A DNA stretch of 64,000 bases. It comes from Sphingomonas sp. PR090111-T3T-6A. Its GTDB lineage: Bacteria > Pseudomonadota > Alphaproteobacteria > Sphingomonadales > Sphingomonadaceae. Below the pieces are notes generated by a model. That model did no database searches. It was not told the DNA's origin and saw nothing but the letters and a program-made list of their open reading frames with translations. Below are positions 51,133-60,840 of this stretch, one piece after another (the first letter of the stretch is position 1; each line of letters begins with the position of its first letter). A program made the translations under genes and the position numbers. The stretch is taken from assembly GCF_000383095.1 (NCBI RefSeq), contig NZ_AORL01000022.1:62001-126000 (forward strand). The letters run 5' to 3'.

Positions 51133-53541
51133 ATGTCCGAGCTTCCCCCGATTCTTAGCCGCTGGTTCAAGGCGCGTGGCTGGACTCCGCGCCGCCACCA
51201 GCTCGCCATGCTGGACGCGGCACGCGCGGGGAAGAGCGCCCTCCTCGTCGCCCCGACGGGTGCGGGCAAGACTCTGGCGGGCTTCCTCCCCAGCCTTGTC
51301 GAACTGATCGAGCAGCCGGCGGACGGCCTCCACACCCTCTATGTCTCGCCGCTCAAGGCGCTGGCCGTGGACGTGCAGCGCAACCTGCTCGGCCCGATCG
51401 AGGAAATGGCCCTCCCCATCCGCGTCGAGACGCGCACCGGCGACACCCCCTCCGACCGCAAGGCCCGACAGCGCGCCAAGCCGCCGCAGATGCTGCTGAC
51501 GACGCCGGAATCGCTCAGTCTCCTCCTCTCCTATCCCGATGCGGCCCAGATGTTCGCGGGGCTGAAGACGCTGGTGATCGACGAGGTCCACGCCTTCGCC
51601 CCCACCAAGCGCGGCGATCTGCTGGCGCTCTCGATGGCGCGCCTCGCCCGCTTGGCGCCGGGGATGCGACGGGTGGCGCTGTCCGCGACGGTGGCCGACC
51701 CAGACCTCTATCGCGGCTGGCTCTCCGGCACCGGCGATCTCGACACGGTGACGCTGGTCGAGGGTGACCCCGGCGCCGATCCCGACATCGCCATCCTGCT
51801 GCCCCACGGAACCGTGCCTTGGGCAGGCCATTCGGGCCGTTACGCCGCCGAACAGGTGATGGCCGAGATCGCCGCGCACCGCACGACGATCATCTTCTGC
51901 AACACCCGCAGCCTCGCCGAGCTGATCTTCCAGGATCTCTGGGCGGTGAACGAAGAGCATCTCCCGATCGGCATCCACCATGGCAGCCTCGACCGCGAGG
52001 CGCGCCGCAAGGTGGAGCAGGCGATGGCCGATGGGCGGCTCCGCGCGCTGGTCGCCACCGCCAGCCTCGATCTCGGCGTGGACTGGGGCGATGTCGATCT
52101 CGTCATCCAGATGGGCGCGCCCAAGGGCTCGTCGCGCCTGCTCCAGCGCATCGGCCGCGCCAACCACCGGCTCGACGTGCCGTCGAAGGCGCTGATCGTG
52201 CCGGGCAATCGCTTCGAATATCTGGAGGCCCGCGCCGCCGTCGACGCCGTGGAGGCGGGCGAGCGCGACCCCGATATCTTTCGCGAAGGCGCGCTCGACG
52301 TGCTCGCCCAGCACATCATGGCCATGGCCTCGGCCGAGCCTTTCAGGCGGGATGCTCTGCTCGACGAGGTGCGCGAAGCCGCCCCCTACGCCACCCTCCC
52401 GGCCGGGACGTTCGACCGCGTGCTCGGCTTCGTCGCGACCGGTGGCTATGCGCTCCGGGCCTACGACCAGTATAAGCGCCTCACCGAAGGCCCCGACGGC
52501 CTCTGGCGGGTGAGCCATCCCCGCTTCGTGACGCAATTCCGTCTCAACGCCGGCATCATCGTCGAGGCGCCGATGCTGACGGTACGATTCCGCAACGGCC
52601 GTTCCCTCGGCAAGATCGAGGAGGGCTTCGCCGCCACCCTCTCGCCGAAAGACACCTTCTTCTTCTCCGGCCTCAGCCTCGAAGTGGAGGGCGTGAAGGG
52701 CGAAGACCTGATCGTCCGCGCCACCGCTCGCCCGGCGCGCATCCCGACCTATGGCGGCGCGCGGATGCCGATCTCGACCAACCTCGCCGACCGGGTGCGA
52801 CACTTCCTTCACGAGCCCGAGCAGTGGCCGCGCTTTCCCGACGACGTGCGCGACTGGCTGGAGACGCAGCAGCGCCGCTCCAGCCTCCCCGCGCCCGAGA
52901 GACTGCTGATCGAAACCTTCCCGCGCGAGGGGCGGCACTATATGGTCGTCTACAGCTTCGAGGGCTGGAACGCGCACCAGTCGCTCGGCATGCTGGTCAC
53001 GCGGCGGATGGAGACGGCGGGGCTGCAACCGATCGGCTTCGTCTCGTCCGATTATGCCATCGCCACCTATTCGCTGAAGCCCGTCACCGATCCGCGCCCG
53101 CTCTTCTCCCCCGATATCCTGGAGCATGAGTTCGTCGACTGGGTGCAGGAATCGGCGCTCTTGAAGCGCGCCTTCCGCGAGGTGGCGGTGATCGGCGGCC
53201 TCGTCGAGCGCCAGCACCCCGGCAAGCGCAAGACGGGGCGACAGGTGAGCTTCTCGACCGACCTCATCTACGACGTGCTGCGCCGCTACGAGCCTTCGCA
53301 TCTGTTGCTGGAGGCGGCGTGGAGCGATGCGAAGGCGCGGATGACCGATGTCGGCCGCCTCGGCCGCCTGCTCGATACCGCCGCCCAGCGCATCGAGCAT
53401 GTCGCGCTCGACCGCGTCTCGCCACTGGCCGTGCCGGTGCTGGTGCTGATCGGGCGCGAGCGGGTGGCGCAGGGCACCGTCGACGACGCCCTGCTGATCG
53501 AGGCCGAAGCCCTCGTCGCCGAAGCCATGAACGAGCGTTAA
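51133..53541 (+). CDS. Lhr-type DEXH helicase of the ligase-associated repair set
   Basis: An 802-residue superfamily 2 helicase. Walker A is PTGAGKT (41-47), motif II is VIDEVHAF near 151, motif III is ALSATVADP, and motif VI is LLQRIGRANHR. A winged helix and the Lhr-Core-like C-terminal domain follow. ATG 51133 gives MSELPPILSRWF; the longer ORF is not family-like. It unwinds DNA or RNA:DNA hybrids 3'-5' in repair. It is divergent from the exonuclease and SANT genes. Confidence 0.93.
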   Translation: MSELPPILSRWFKARGWTPRRHQLAMLDAARAGKSALLVAPTGAGKTLAGFLPSLVELIEQPADGLHTLYVSPLKALAVDVQRNLLGPIEEMALPIRVETRTGDTPSDRKARQRAKPPQMLLTTPESLSLLLSYPDAAQMFAGLKTLVIDEVHAFAPTKRGDLLALSMARLARLAPGMRRVALSATVADPDLYRGWLSGTGDLDTVTLVEGDPGADPDIAILLPHGTVPWAGHSGRYAAEQVMAEIAAHRTTIIFCNTRSLAELIFQDLWAVNEEHLPIGIHHGSLDREARRKVEQAMADGRLRALVATASLDLGVDWGDVDLVIQMGAPKGSSRLLQRIGRANHRLDVPSKALIVPGNRFEYLEARAAVDAVEAGERDPDIFREGALDVLAQHIMAMASAEPFRRDALLDEVREAAPYATLPAGTFDRVLGFVATGGYALRAYDQYKRLTEGPDGLWRVSHPRFVTQFRLNAGIIVEAPMLTVRFRNGRSLGKIEEGFAATLSPKDTFFFSGLSLEVEGVKGEDLIVRATARPARIPTYGGARMPISTNLADRVRHFLHEPEQWPRFPDDVRDWLETQQRRSSLPAPERLLIETFPREGRHYMVVYSFEGWNAHQSLGMLVTRRMETAGLQPIGFVSSDYAIATYSLKPVTDPRPLFSPDILEHEFVDWVQESALLKRAFREVAVIGGLVERQHPGKRKTGRQVSFSTDLIYDVLRRYEPSHLLLEAAWSDAKARMTDVGRLGRLLDTAAQRIEHVALDRVSPLAVPVLVLIGRERVAQGTVDDALLIEAEALVAEAMNER

Positions 53542-53553
53542 CCCTTGTGTCCC

Positions 53554-53579
53554 GGAACTCGGCTATCCAGCGAGTCGTT
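53554..53579 (+). promoter_or_regulatory. EcfG-type general stress promoter of the CHAP gene
   Basis: GGAAC (53554-53558), 17 bp, CGTT (53576-53579): an exact match to the EcfG consensus, 27 nt upstream of the CHAP start codon and just past the helicase stop. The predicted leader is about 20 nt. Confidence 0.7.
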
Positions 53580-53605
53580 CGGCGAAACGATCCGGTGCTG
53601 ATATC

Positions 53606-54178
53606 GTGAAGGGGCTTCTACTCGCGGGGTGTCTGGCGGCTTTGGCTGTGGCCACGCCGGTTGCCGCGCAGGATGACGACAGCGACGGGCGGATCGGCAA
53701 CGGCCTCGAATGCGTGCCCTTCGCGCGCGCGATGTCCGGCATCCAGATCTTCGGCGACGCCTGGACCTGGTGGAACCAGGCCGCCAATCGCTATGAGGAA
53801 GGCAGCCTGCCGCGCGTCGGCGCGGTGCTGGTGTTCCGTCCGCACGGGCCTATGCGCCTCGGCCATGTCGCCGTGGTCAGCCGGATCGTCAGCAACCGCA
53901 TTCTCATGATCACCCACGCCAACTGGTCGCGGATCGGCGGCGTGCGCGGGCAGATCGAGCGCGACGTCACGCTGGTCGACGTCTCGGCGGAGAATGACTG
54001 GAGCCAGGTCCGTGTCTGGTGGCGCGACAACAAGGGCCTCGGCACCACCGCCTATCCGGTCTACGGCTTCATCTACGGCCGCTCGGCCACGTCCGGCGTG
54101 CAGATCGCGCACCCGAGCAAGGCGCTGTCCAGCCCCTCGCCCGACATCGTCGGCGCGGTGATCGACTCGCTCGGCTAG
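53606..54178 (+). CDS. Exported CHAP-domain peptidoglycan amidase/endopeptidase
   Basis: A 190-residue protein starting at GTG 53606 with signal peptide KGLLLAGCLAALAVATPVAA. The CHAP catalytic residues are in order: Cys36 in GLECVPFARAMSG, His87 in RLGHVAVVSR and Asn106 in THANWSR. It should cut peptide bonds in peptidoglycan or a related peptide in the periplasm. It has a stress-type promoter of its own although it lies inside the repair locus. The tail after about 160 is Ser/Gly-rich. Confidence 0.85.
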   Translation: MKGLLLAGCLAALAVATPVAAQDDDSDGRIGNGLECVPFARAMSGIQIFGDAWTWWNQAANRYEEGSLPRVGAVLVFRPHGPMRLGHVAVVSRIVSNRILMITHANWSRIGGVRGQIERDVTLVDVSAENDWSQVRVWWRDNKGLGTTAYPVYGFIYGRSATSGVQIAHPSKALSSPSPDIVGAVIDSLG

Positions 54179-54699
54179 GCCAGCCGCGCGGCGGCGAGCA
54201 GACGTCTCGCCCGCAGCGCCATCTCCACCCGTGTCGCCGCGATCAGGCCGAAAGCGAAGGCCATCAGGATATCGGTCGCCAGCATCGCGGCATGATGATC
54301 CGCCTGCGGGCCGTAGCTTCCGCCCATCTCCTGCCGCGCCACGCTGCGCACGAGGACGAGGCCGATCAGCAGGAAGAAGGCCGCCGGAGACGCCTGCTGG
54401 CTCAGTTCATGCGTCTCGGGATCGACCGTGATCCGCATCATCCGTCCGCGATACCAGCCGATCGCCGCCCCTCCGGCCAGCGCCAGCGCCGACCAGAGCC
54501 AGCCGCCCGGCCCCGGCGGGCTCTCGAAGAAGACCAGCGCCATGATCGCGGCGTAGACCGCCGGCAGAATCCACAGCATCTCGACCCGGAGCTTCCGCGC
54601 GCGCCGCATCGAGCGCCAGCGCAACGCCATCACCACCGCGATGATCGCGAAGGGAATCGCATAACTCAGCCACGGCACTGCCGCCTGATGCCCCTGCAT
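54175..54699 (-). CDS. CcdC-domain (DUF1453-like) membrane protein
   Basis: A 174-residue protein with about four membrane helices: AIPFAIIAVVMALRW, EMLWILPAVYAAIMALVFF, WLWSALALAGGAAIGWYRG and LLIGLVLVRSV, with the basic loop RSMRRARKLRVE. The GRMMRITVDPETHELSQQASP stretch after the third helix is the CcdC/DUF1453 hallmark. CcdC is encoded near cytochrome c assembly genes in Bacillus, but the role is unclear. It is convergent with the CHAP gene (4-nt overlap) and divergent from pdeM. Confidence 0.75.
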   Translation of the reverse strand: MQGHQAAVPWLSYAIPFAIIAVVMALRWRSMRRARKLRVEMLWILPAVYAAIMALVFFESPPGPGGWLWSALALAGGAAIGWYRGRMMRITVDPETHELSQQASPAAFFLLIGLVLVRSVARQEMGGSYGPQADHHAAMLATDILMAFAFGLIAATRVEMALRARRLLAAARLA

Positions 54700-54797
54700 G
54701 GTCCGGTATCTCCCCTGTCCCCACCGCTGTATTATCGGGACAAACCACCCGTCGCAAGCCGGCTTGCCTCCACGCGGAGGGCTGTTATGGGCGGGGC

Positions 54798-55472
54798 ATG
54801 GTTCACTTTTCGTTCGCCGGAGTCGAGCTGGCCGCGCTGGCGCCGGGCGCGCTCGCCTGGCCGGCGCGGCGCGCGCTGCTGGTGGCCGATCTGCATCTCG
54901 AGAAGGCCAGCTTCTACGCACTCGGCGGGCAGATGCTTCCGCCTTATGATTCGCACGCGACGCTGTCCGAACTGGCCGTTCTGGTCGAGGCGACGGGGAC
55001 GGAGGAGGTCTGGTGCCTCGGCGACAGCTTCCATGACGCCGAGGGCTGCGAGCGGCTGGCGCCCGAGACGCGCGAGACGCTCCGCCGGCTGACCTCCGCG
55101 ACGCGCTGGACATGGATCGCGGGCAATCACGATCTCCACGCCGCCCGGCTCGCCGATCATTGCGGCGGGCATGTGGTGGGCGAGATCGAGGTGGACGGCC
55201 TGCTGCTCCGCCATGAGGCCGACCCGGCCGAACCACGCCCCGAGCTGTCGGGCCATTTCCACCCCAAGCTCCGCCTCACCATCCGGGGCAAGCATGTGGC
55301 GCGGCGCTGCTTCGTGGCGAGCGCGACCAAGTTGATCTTGCCCGCCTTCGGGGCATTGACCGGCGGGATGGACGCGGGCGATCCGGCGATCCGCGCCGCC
55401 CTCGCCCACCGGCCGGCGGAGGCGCTGGTGCCGGTCGCGGACCGGCTGCTGCGCTTCCCGATTGCCGCTTAG
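54798..55472 (+). CDS. pdeM: PdeM metallophosphoesterase nuclease of the ligase-associated repair set
   Basis: A 224-residue calcineurin-type phosphoesterase: metal motifs LLVADLHLEK (Asp, His), CLGDSFHD, WIAGNHDLH and the late SGHFHPK. The family is annotated as ligase-associated DNA damage response endonuclease PdeM; a homologue is a Mn-dependent nuclease. It completes the four-protein set with helicase, exonuclease and ligase. It ends in a 4-nt overlap with msrA on the other strand. Confidence 0.9.
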   Translation: MVHFSFAGVELAALAPGALAWPARRALLVADLHLEKASFYALGGQMLPPYDSHATLSELAVLVEATGTEEVWCLGDSFHDAEGCERLAPETRETLRRLTSATRWTWIAGNHDLHAARLADHCGGHVVGEIEVDGLLLRHEADPAEPRPELSGHFHPKLRLTIRGKHVARRCFVASATKLILPAFGALTGGMDAGDPAIRAALAHRPAEALVPVADRLLRFPIAA

Positions 55473-56137
55473 GCTTTGTAGCTCATCGGGAAGATGCGCT
55501 TCAGCGCCTCGACCTTCGGCCGATCGTTGATGACGATGTAGGGATAGCCCGGATTCCGGGCCATGAAATCCTGATGATAGGATTCGGCCGGGAAGAAGCC
55601 GGGCGCCTTCTCGATCGTCGTCACGATCGGGCGATCATAGACATGGGCGGCGGAAAGCTGCGCGATATAGGCGCGCGCCACTTTCTCCTGCGCGGGCGAC
55701 TGCGGGAACAGCGCCGAGCGATATTGCGGGCCGGAGTCCGGTCCCTGCCGGTTGAGCTGGGTCGGGTCCGTGATCACCGAGAAATAGATGCGCAGCAGGT
55801 CGGCATAGTTCACCTGCGTGGGATCGAACACGACCTTCACCGATTCCGCATGGCCGGTGGTGCCGGTTTCGACATCCTCATAGGCGGCCGTGGAAGCGCG
55901 CCCACCGGTATAGCCCGAGGTGGTGCCGACCACGCCCTTCACATGGGCGAACACGCCCTGCACGCCCCAGAAGCAGCCGCCCGCGAAGATCGCCGTCTCG
56001 CGATGGCCGGAGACGGGCTCGGTGAGCGCAGGGGCCGGTGCCTTCACCACCGCTTCGGCGGCGATGCCCGGCTGGACGGCGAAGAAGAAGGCCGCACCGG
56101 CAGCCAGCGCGGCAATCACAGGAAGAGAACGAGGCAT
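55469..56137 (-). CDS. msrA: Exported peptide methionine sulfoxide reductase A
   Basis: A 222-residue MsrA with an N-terminal signal sequence (MPRSLPVIAALAAGAAFFFA) and a spacer to about residue 45. The active-site motif is FAGGCFWGVQGVF with Cys55. GYTGGRASTAAYEDVETGTTGHAESV and the PESYHQDFMARNPGYPY C-terminal block are typical. It repairs oxidised methionines, here probably in the periplasm. MsrB is not adjacent. The start ATG 56135-56137 is chosen because the upstream in-frame ATG adds a non-family leader. Confidence 0.92.
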   Translation of the reverse strand: MPRSLPVIAALAAGAAFFFAVQPGIAAEAVVKAPAPALTEPVSGHRETAIFAGGCFWGVQGVFAHVKGVVGTTSGYTGGRASTAAYEDVETGTTGHAESVKVVFDPTQVNYADLLRIYFSVITDPTQLNRQGPDSGPQYRSALFPQSPAQEKVARAYIAQLSAAHVYDRPIVTTIEKAPGFFPAESYHQDFMARNPGYPYIVINDRPKVEALKRIFPMSYKA

Positions 56138-56150
56138 CGGGGGCGCCTTT

Positions 56151-56169
56151 CCGGGGAACATGTCCCCGG
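56151..56169 (-). terminator. Hairpin between aspC and msrA
   Basis: CCGGGGA-ACATG-TCCCCGG, a perfect 7-bp stem with a 5-nt loop, on the minus strand about 30 nt past the aspC stop and 14 nt before the msrA start. It lacks a T-run and may act as a partial terminator of aspC or a translational control element of msrA. Confidence 0.4.
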
Positions 56170-56199
56170 ATTCGCTCGGCGCCTCCGATCGGTTACAGC

Positions 56200-57462
<1,263 letters not shown>

Positions 57463-59238
57463 TCAGGGCAACCGCGCTCGAATCAATCCCCTGAGAGCAT
57501 TTCCAAGCAAGAATCCGTCACGCAGATCGGCCTCCACGATATCCGATTCGACCGCCTGCCCTTGCGCGATCAGCCGCTCGCGCAGGATTCCGGGGAGCAG
57601 CCCCCGGTGGCGCGGCGGGGTGCGGAGTCGCCCGTCCGCGCCGCGCACGAACAGGTTGGTGAAGCTGCCCTCAGTCAGCCGCCCGTCGGGCCGGACGAAC
57701 ACCACCTCGAAATGGCTTCCCCGCGCCGCATCGTAGAAGGCGCGATCGCTGGTCTTGTGGACGAGGCGGAAGTCGCCCGGATCGACCGGCAGCGGCACCA
57801 CCGGCGCCACCACTGGCTCGGTGGGCGGGGCGGGCAGCGGGCGCACCTCGATCGCGACGCGGCCCGCGCGGGAGATGCGCAGGCGGACCCGTGCCGGATC
57901 GCGCAGCCGGAAAGTCGCGGCCTGAAGCTCGTTGCGGACATCGTGCCGGTTGAAGGCGAAGCCCAGCGCGCGCGCCGAGCGCTTCAGGCGCAGCAGGTGC
58001 CGCTCCAGCTCCATCACCCCCTCAAGGGGATCGAACAGCATCGTCTCGATCAGGTCGAAGGGCGGGCAGGCCGCGCCGATGAAGCCGCCCTTGGCGAGGC
58101 ATTCGCGCCATTCCGCCCCGACATCCGAATCGGCGACGATACCCGAGCCGAGCCCGATCGCCGCCCGCCCCGCATCGCCGATGGTGAGCGTGCGGATGGC
58201 GACGTTGAAGACGGCGCCTCCGTCCGCGTCGATCCGCCCGATCGCGCCGGTGTAGGCCCCGCGAGGGCCCGCCTCGACCTCGGCGGCGATCTCCATGGCG
58301 CGGAGCTTCGGCGCGCCGGTGATCGATCCGCAGGGGAAGGCCGCCTCCAGCACGCCGACCGCATCGCCGCCCGGCGCCAGCTCGGCGGTGACGGTGGAGG
58401 TCATCTGGTGGATGGTCGGATAGGTCTCGACCGTGAACAGCGCCGGCACCGCGACGCTGCCCGGCACCGCGATCCGCGACAGGTCGTTGCGGATCAGGTC
58501 GACGATCATGAGATTCTCGGCGCGCTGCTTCTCATCGCTGGCGAGCGTGCGCACCGCCTCGGCGTCGGCCAGCGGATCGGCGCCTCGCGTCGCCGTGCCC
58601 TTCATCGGCCGCGCCTCGATCCGACGGCCATCCAGGCGGAAGAACATCTCGGGCGAGAAGGAGAGCAGGGTCCGCTGCCCGTCATGGACGATGCCGCCCC
58701 ACCCCGCCGCGGCCCGGCCCCGGATACGGGCATAGAGCGCCAGCGGATCGCCCGCCGTCGCCACGTCCGCCTGGAAAGTGAGGTTCGCCTGATAGATGTC
58801 GCCGGCCGCGATATAGGCCTCCACGCGCGAGAAGGCCTCGGCATAGGCGGCGAACGCGATGCGCGGCACCGGCGCCCCCGCCCACGCGCCCGCCGGATCG
58901 GGGAACAGCGAGGGCACGTCGGCGGCGGGGATCGTCTCGTAGCGCTCGAACAGGCCGAACCAGAGCAGCGGCCCCTCGCCTTCGGTGGCGGTGGACGCCT
59001 CGCCCGGAGCGCCCGCGTCATAGGCGATCCACCCCGCCGCATGGAGCCCCCGCGCCTGCGCAGTGCGCAGGGTCGCCAGGGCCTCGGCCAGCCCTGCGCG
59101 GGTGGAGGCGGTCACCACCTCGGCCGGATCGCGATAGAGCCGCGCCGGGCCGGCCCCCGCCCCTGTCGCATCGTCGAGCAGCACAAAGGGCCGCGAACGG
59201 TCGAGGCGCGGAAGGGAAGAGGACGGGGCGGCAGTCAT
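57463..59238 (-). CDS. pabB: Fused aminodeoxychorismate synthase component I and lyase (PabB-PabC)
   Basis: A 591-residue fusion. The chorismate-binding half (about 80-360) has SPEMFFRLDGRRIEARPMKGT, MIVDLIRNDLSR and GSITGAPKLRAMEIA, the PabB signatures. The second half (about 385-590) is a class IV aminotransferase-type lyase with its PLP lysine region in FRLVHKTSDRAFYD and the end FTNLFVRGADGRLRTPP. It makes 4-aminobenzoate for folate. PabA is not adjacent. Anthranilate synthase is excluded by the fused lyase and motifs. Confidence 0.9.
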   Translation of the reverse strand: MTAAPSSSLPRLDRSRPFVLLDDATGAGAGPARLYRDPAEVVTASTRAGLAEALATLRTAQARGLHAAGWIAYDAGAPGEASTATEGEGPLLWFGLFERYETIPAADVPSLFPDPAGAWAGAPVPRIAFAAYAEAFSRVEAYIAAGDIYQANLTFQADVATAGDPLALYARIRGRAAAGWGGIVHDGQRTLLSFSPEMFFRLDGRRIEARPMKGTATRGADPLADAEAVRTLASDEKQRAENLMIVDLIRNDLSRIAVPGSVAVPALFTVETYPTIHQMTSTVTAELAPGGDAVGVLEAAFPCGSITGAPKLRAMEIAAEVEAGPRGAYTGAIGRIDADGGAVFNVAIRTLTIGDAGRAAIGLGSGIVADSDVGAEWRECLAKGGFIGAACPPFDLIETMLFDPLEGVMELERHLLRLKRSARALGFAFNRHDVRNELQAATFRLRDPARVRLRISRAGRVAIEVRPLPAPPTEPVVAPVVPLPVDPGDFRLVHKTSDRAFYDAARGSHFEVVFVRPDGRLTEGSFTNLFVRGADGRLRTPPRHRGLLPGILRERLIAQGQAVESDIVEADLRDGFLLGNALRGLIRARLP

Positions 59239-59330
59239 CCCCGCCTCCCTGCCCGCGACCGGGCGATGGGGGCAAGCCTCTCTGAAGCGTTCGCTTGCAT
59301 CGCCGGCGGCGCGTGCCCATCAGGCAGGGC

Positions 59331-60005
59331 ATGACCGACACGCCCGCCAAGCCCGTCCCGCCGCTCCGCGCGGCGGTGGTTCCCGTCACCGCCTTCCAGC
59401 AGAACTGCACCCTGCTCTGGTGCACGAAGACGATGCGCGGGGCGTTCGTCGATCCGGGCGGCGATCTGGATCGGCTGGAGGCGGCCGCCGCCCAGCATGG
59501 CGTGACGGTGGAGAAGCTGCTCCTCACCCACGGCCATGTCGATCATTGCGGGCAGGCGGGTGTGCTGGCCGCGAGGCTCGGCGTGCCGATCGAGGGGCCT
59601 CACGAGGCGGACCGCTTCTGGATCGCCCGCCTCGACGACGACGGCCGCCAGTGGCAGATTCCGAGCCAGAGCTTCGAGCCGGACCGCTGGCTCGTCGACG
59701 GAGATACGGTGACGGTGGGCGAACTCGTCCTGCAGGTCCGCCATACGCCGGGGCACACCCCCGGCCATGTCGTCTTCCTCCACCCCGAATCGCGATTCGC
59801 TCTCGTCGGAGATGTCCTCTTCCGCGGGTCGATCGGCCGGACCGACTTTCCCATGGGCGATCATGACACATTGATCAATTCGATCACGAATCGACTTTGG
59901 CCTATGGGCGACGACGTCACCTTCGTGCCGGGCCACGGCCCGACCTCCACCTTCGGGGCGGAGCGGCGCTCCAACCCCTTCGTGGCCGATTCGCGGTTCG
60001 GCTGA
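59331..60005 (+). CDS. MBL-fold hydrolase, glyoxalase II-like
   Basis: A 224-residue metallo-beta-lactamase fold protein: metal motif LLTHGHVDHCGQAG (about 66-79), later HTPGHTPGHVVFLH, LVGDVLFRGSIGRTDFP and VPGHGPTSTFGAERRSNPF. The last block is typical of the YcbL/glyoxalase II-like group. The substrate may be a thioester; it is not persulfide dioxygenase by its sequence. ATG 59331 is the family start; the ORF is longer. Confidence 0.88.
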   Translation: MTDTPAKPVPPLRAAVVPVTAFQQNCTLLWCTKTMRGAFVDPGGDLDRLEAAAAQHGVTVEKLLLTHGHVDHCGQAGVLAARLGVPIEGPHEADRFWIARLDDDGRQWQIPSQSFEPDRWLVDGDTVTVGELVLQVRHTPGHTPGHVVFLHPESRFALVGDVLFRGSIGRTDFPMGDHDTLINSITNRLWPMGDDVTFVPGHGPTSTFGAERRSNPFVADSRFG

Positions 60006-60024
60006 GCCGGCCCGCGCATCCGCC

Positions 60025-60435
60025 TCAGAGGTAGTGGACGGCCGCCGGCGCGTGGGAGGCCATCCAGATCGCCCACAGGGCAAGGCCGGCCAGAATCAGC
60101 CAGGTCACGAGCGCGCCGGCCGCGCGCAGCGGATTGGGCATGGAGCGCTTGTCCATCCCGAAGGCGTGGACGATTCGGCCAAGCACATAGACGATGCCGA
60201 TTCCCCACAGCCACGGCTTCGGCCCGCCGGACAACTCGATCAGCCCCATCAGGATCAGGATGAAGGGCGTATATTCGACGAAATTCGCCTGCGCCCGCAT
60301 CCGGCAGAGCAGCGCCGGATTGTCGCCGTCGCCCACCAGCACCTTGCCCGCATGCCGCACCTGAATCACGCGGAAGGCCAGCCAGAGGTTCAGAAGCGCC
60401 AGCGCGCCGGCAAAGGTAAGCGATACGGTGGGCAT
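60025..60435 (-). CDS. MAPEG family membrane protein
   Basis: A 136-residue protein with four membrane helices and the MAPEG pattern FRVIQVRHAGKVLVGDGDNPALLCRMRAQANFVEYTPFILILMGLIEL: the Arg-x-Gln-Asn region and the E-x-x-P-F sequence are the glutathione-binding signature. Members conjugate glutathione or modify lipid peroxides; the substrate here is unknown. It is convergent with the MBL hydrolase gene. Confidence 0.85.
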   Translation of the reverse strand: MPTVSLTFAGALALLNLWLAFRVIQVRHAGKVLVGDGDNPALLCRMRAQANFVEYTPFILILMGLIELSGGPKPWLWGIGIVYVLGRIVHAFGMDKRSMPNPLRAAGALVTWLILAGLALWAIWMASHAPAAVHYL

Positions 60436-60496
60436 CGGCGGATGGGCTCCTGAGGTTCAAGAAACGGTCTTCCTCGCTCGCACGCCACGCGCCGGC

Positions 60497-60524
60497 TTGC
60501 AACAGCGCCGAAATTCGGTATAGG
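60497..60524 (+). promoter_or_regulatory. Promoter of the rpmF-plsX-fabH operon
   Basis: TTGCAA (60497-60502), 16 bp, TATAGG (60519-60524). The -10 box is near consensus. The leader before rpmF is about 100 nt and contains a perfect hairpin ATGCGG-CC-CCGCAT (60594-60607). Confidence 0.55.
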
Positions 60525-60632
60525 GCGGCCACTCGCGTCGAGGCTGGCCGCTGAATGGTCCGCGGCCGTGAAGGCTGTGGCGATTTGGATGGTATGCGGC
60601 CCCGCATCCATTGAACGAATGAAGGTGCCGAG

Positions 60633-60812
60633 ATGGCCGTCCCCAAGCGAAAGACCTCGCCCTCGCGGCGCAACATGCGTCGCAGCCACCATGCGCTGGA
60701 CGTCGCGGCGTTCCAGGAATGCCCGAACTGCGGCGAGCTGAAGCGCCCGCACAACCTGTGCAACGCGTGCGGCCACTATAACGGCCGCGAGATCGTCTCG
60801 GCCGAGGCCTGA
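60633..60812 (+). CDS. rpmF: 50S ribosomal protein L32
   Basis: A 59-residue protein starting [20 protein letters not shown], the bL32 hallmark. A zinc site is kept: CPNCG and CNACG around KRPHNL. It is followed 28 nt later by plsX, the conserved rpmF-plsX-fabH order. The DUF177/YceD gene that often precedes rpmF is not present here. Confidence 0.95.
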   Translation: MAVPKRKTSPSRRNMRRSHHALDVAAFQECPNCGELKRPHNLCNACGHYNGREIVSAEA

Positions 60813-60840
60813 TCTTACGCACGCAAAAGGCGGATTGATC

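Noticed and set aside
50482-53400. A 972-codon minus-strand ORF antisense to the helicase
   Set aside because: The helicase frame has all seven helicase motifs, while this frame is His/Asp/Arg-rich with no domain. It runs through the SANT-like gene and exonuclease in the wrong frame.
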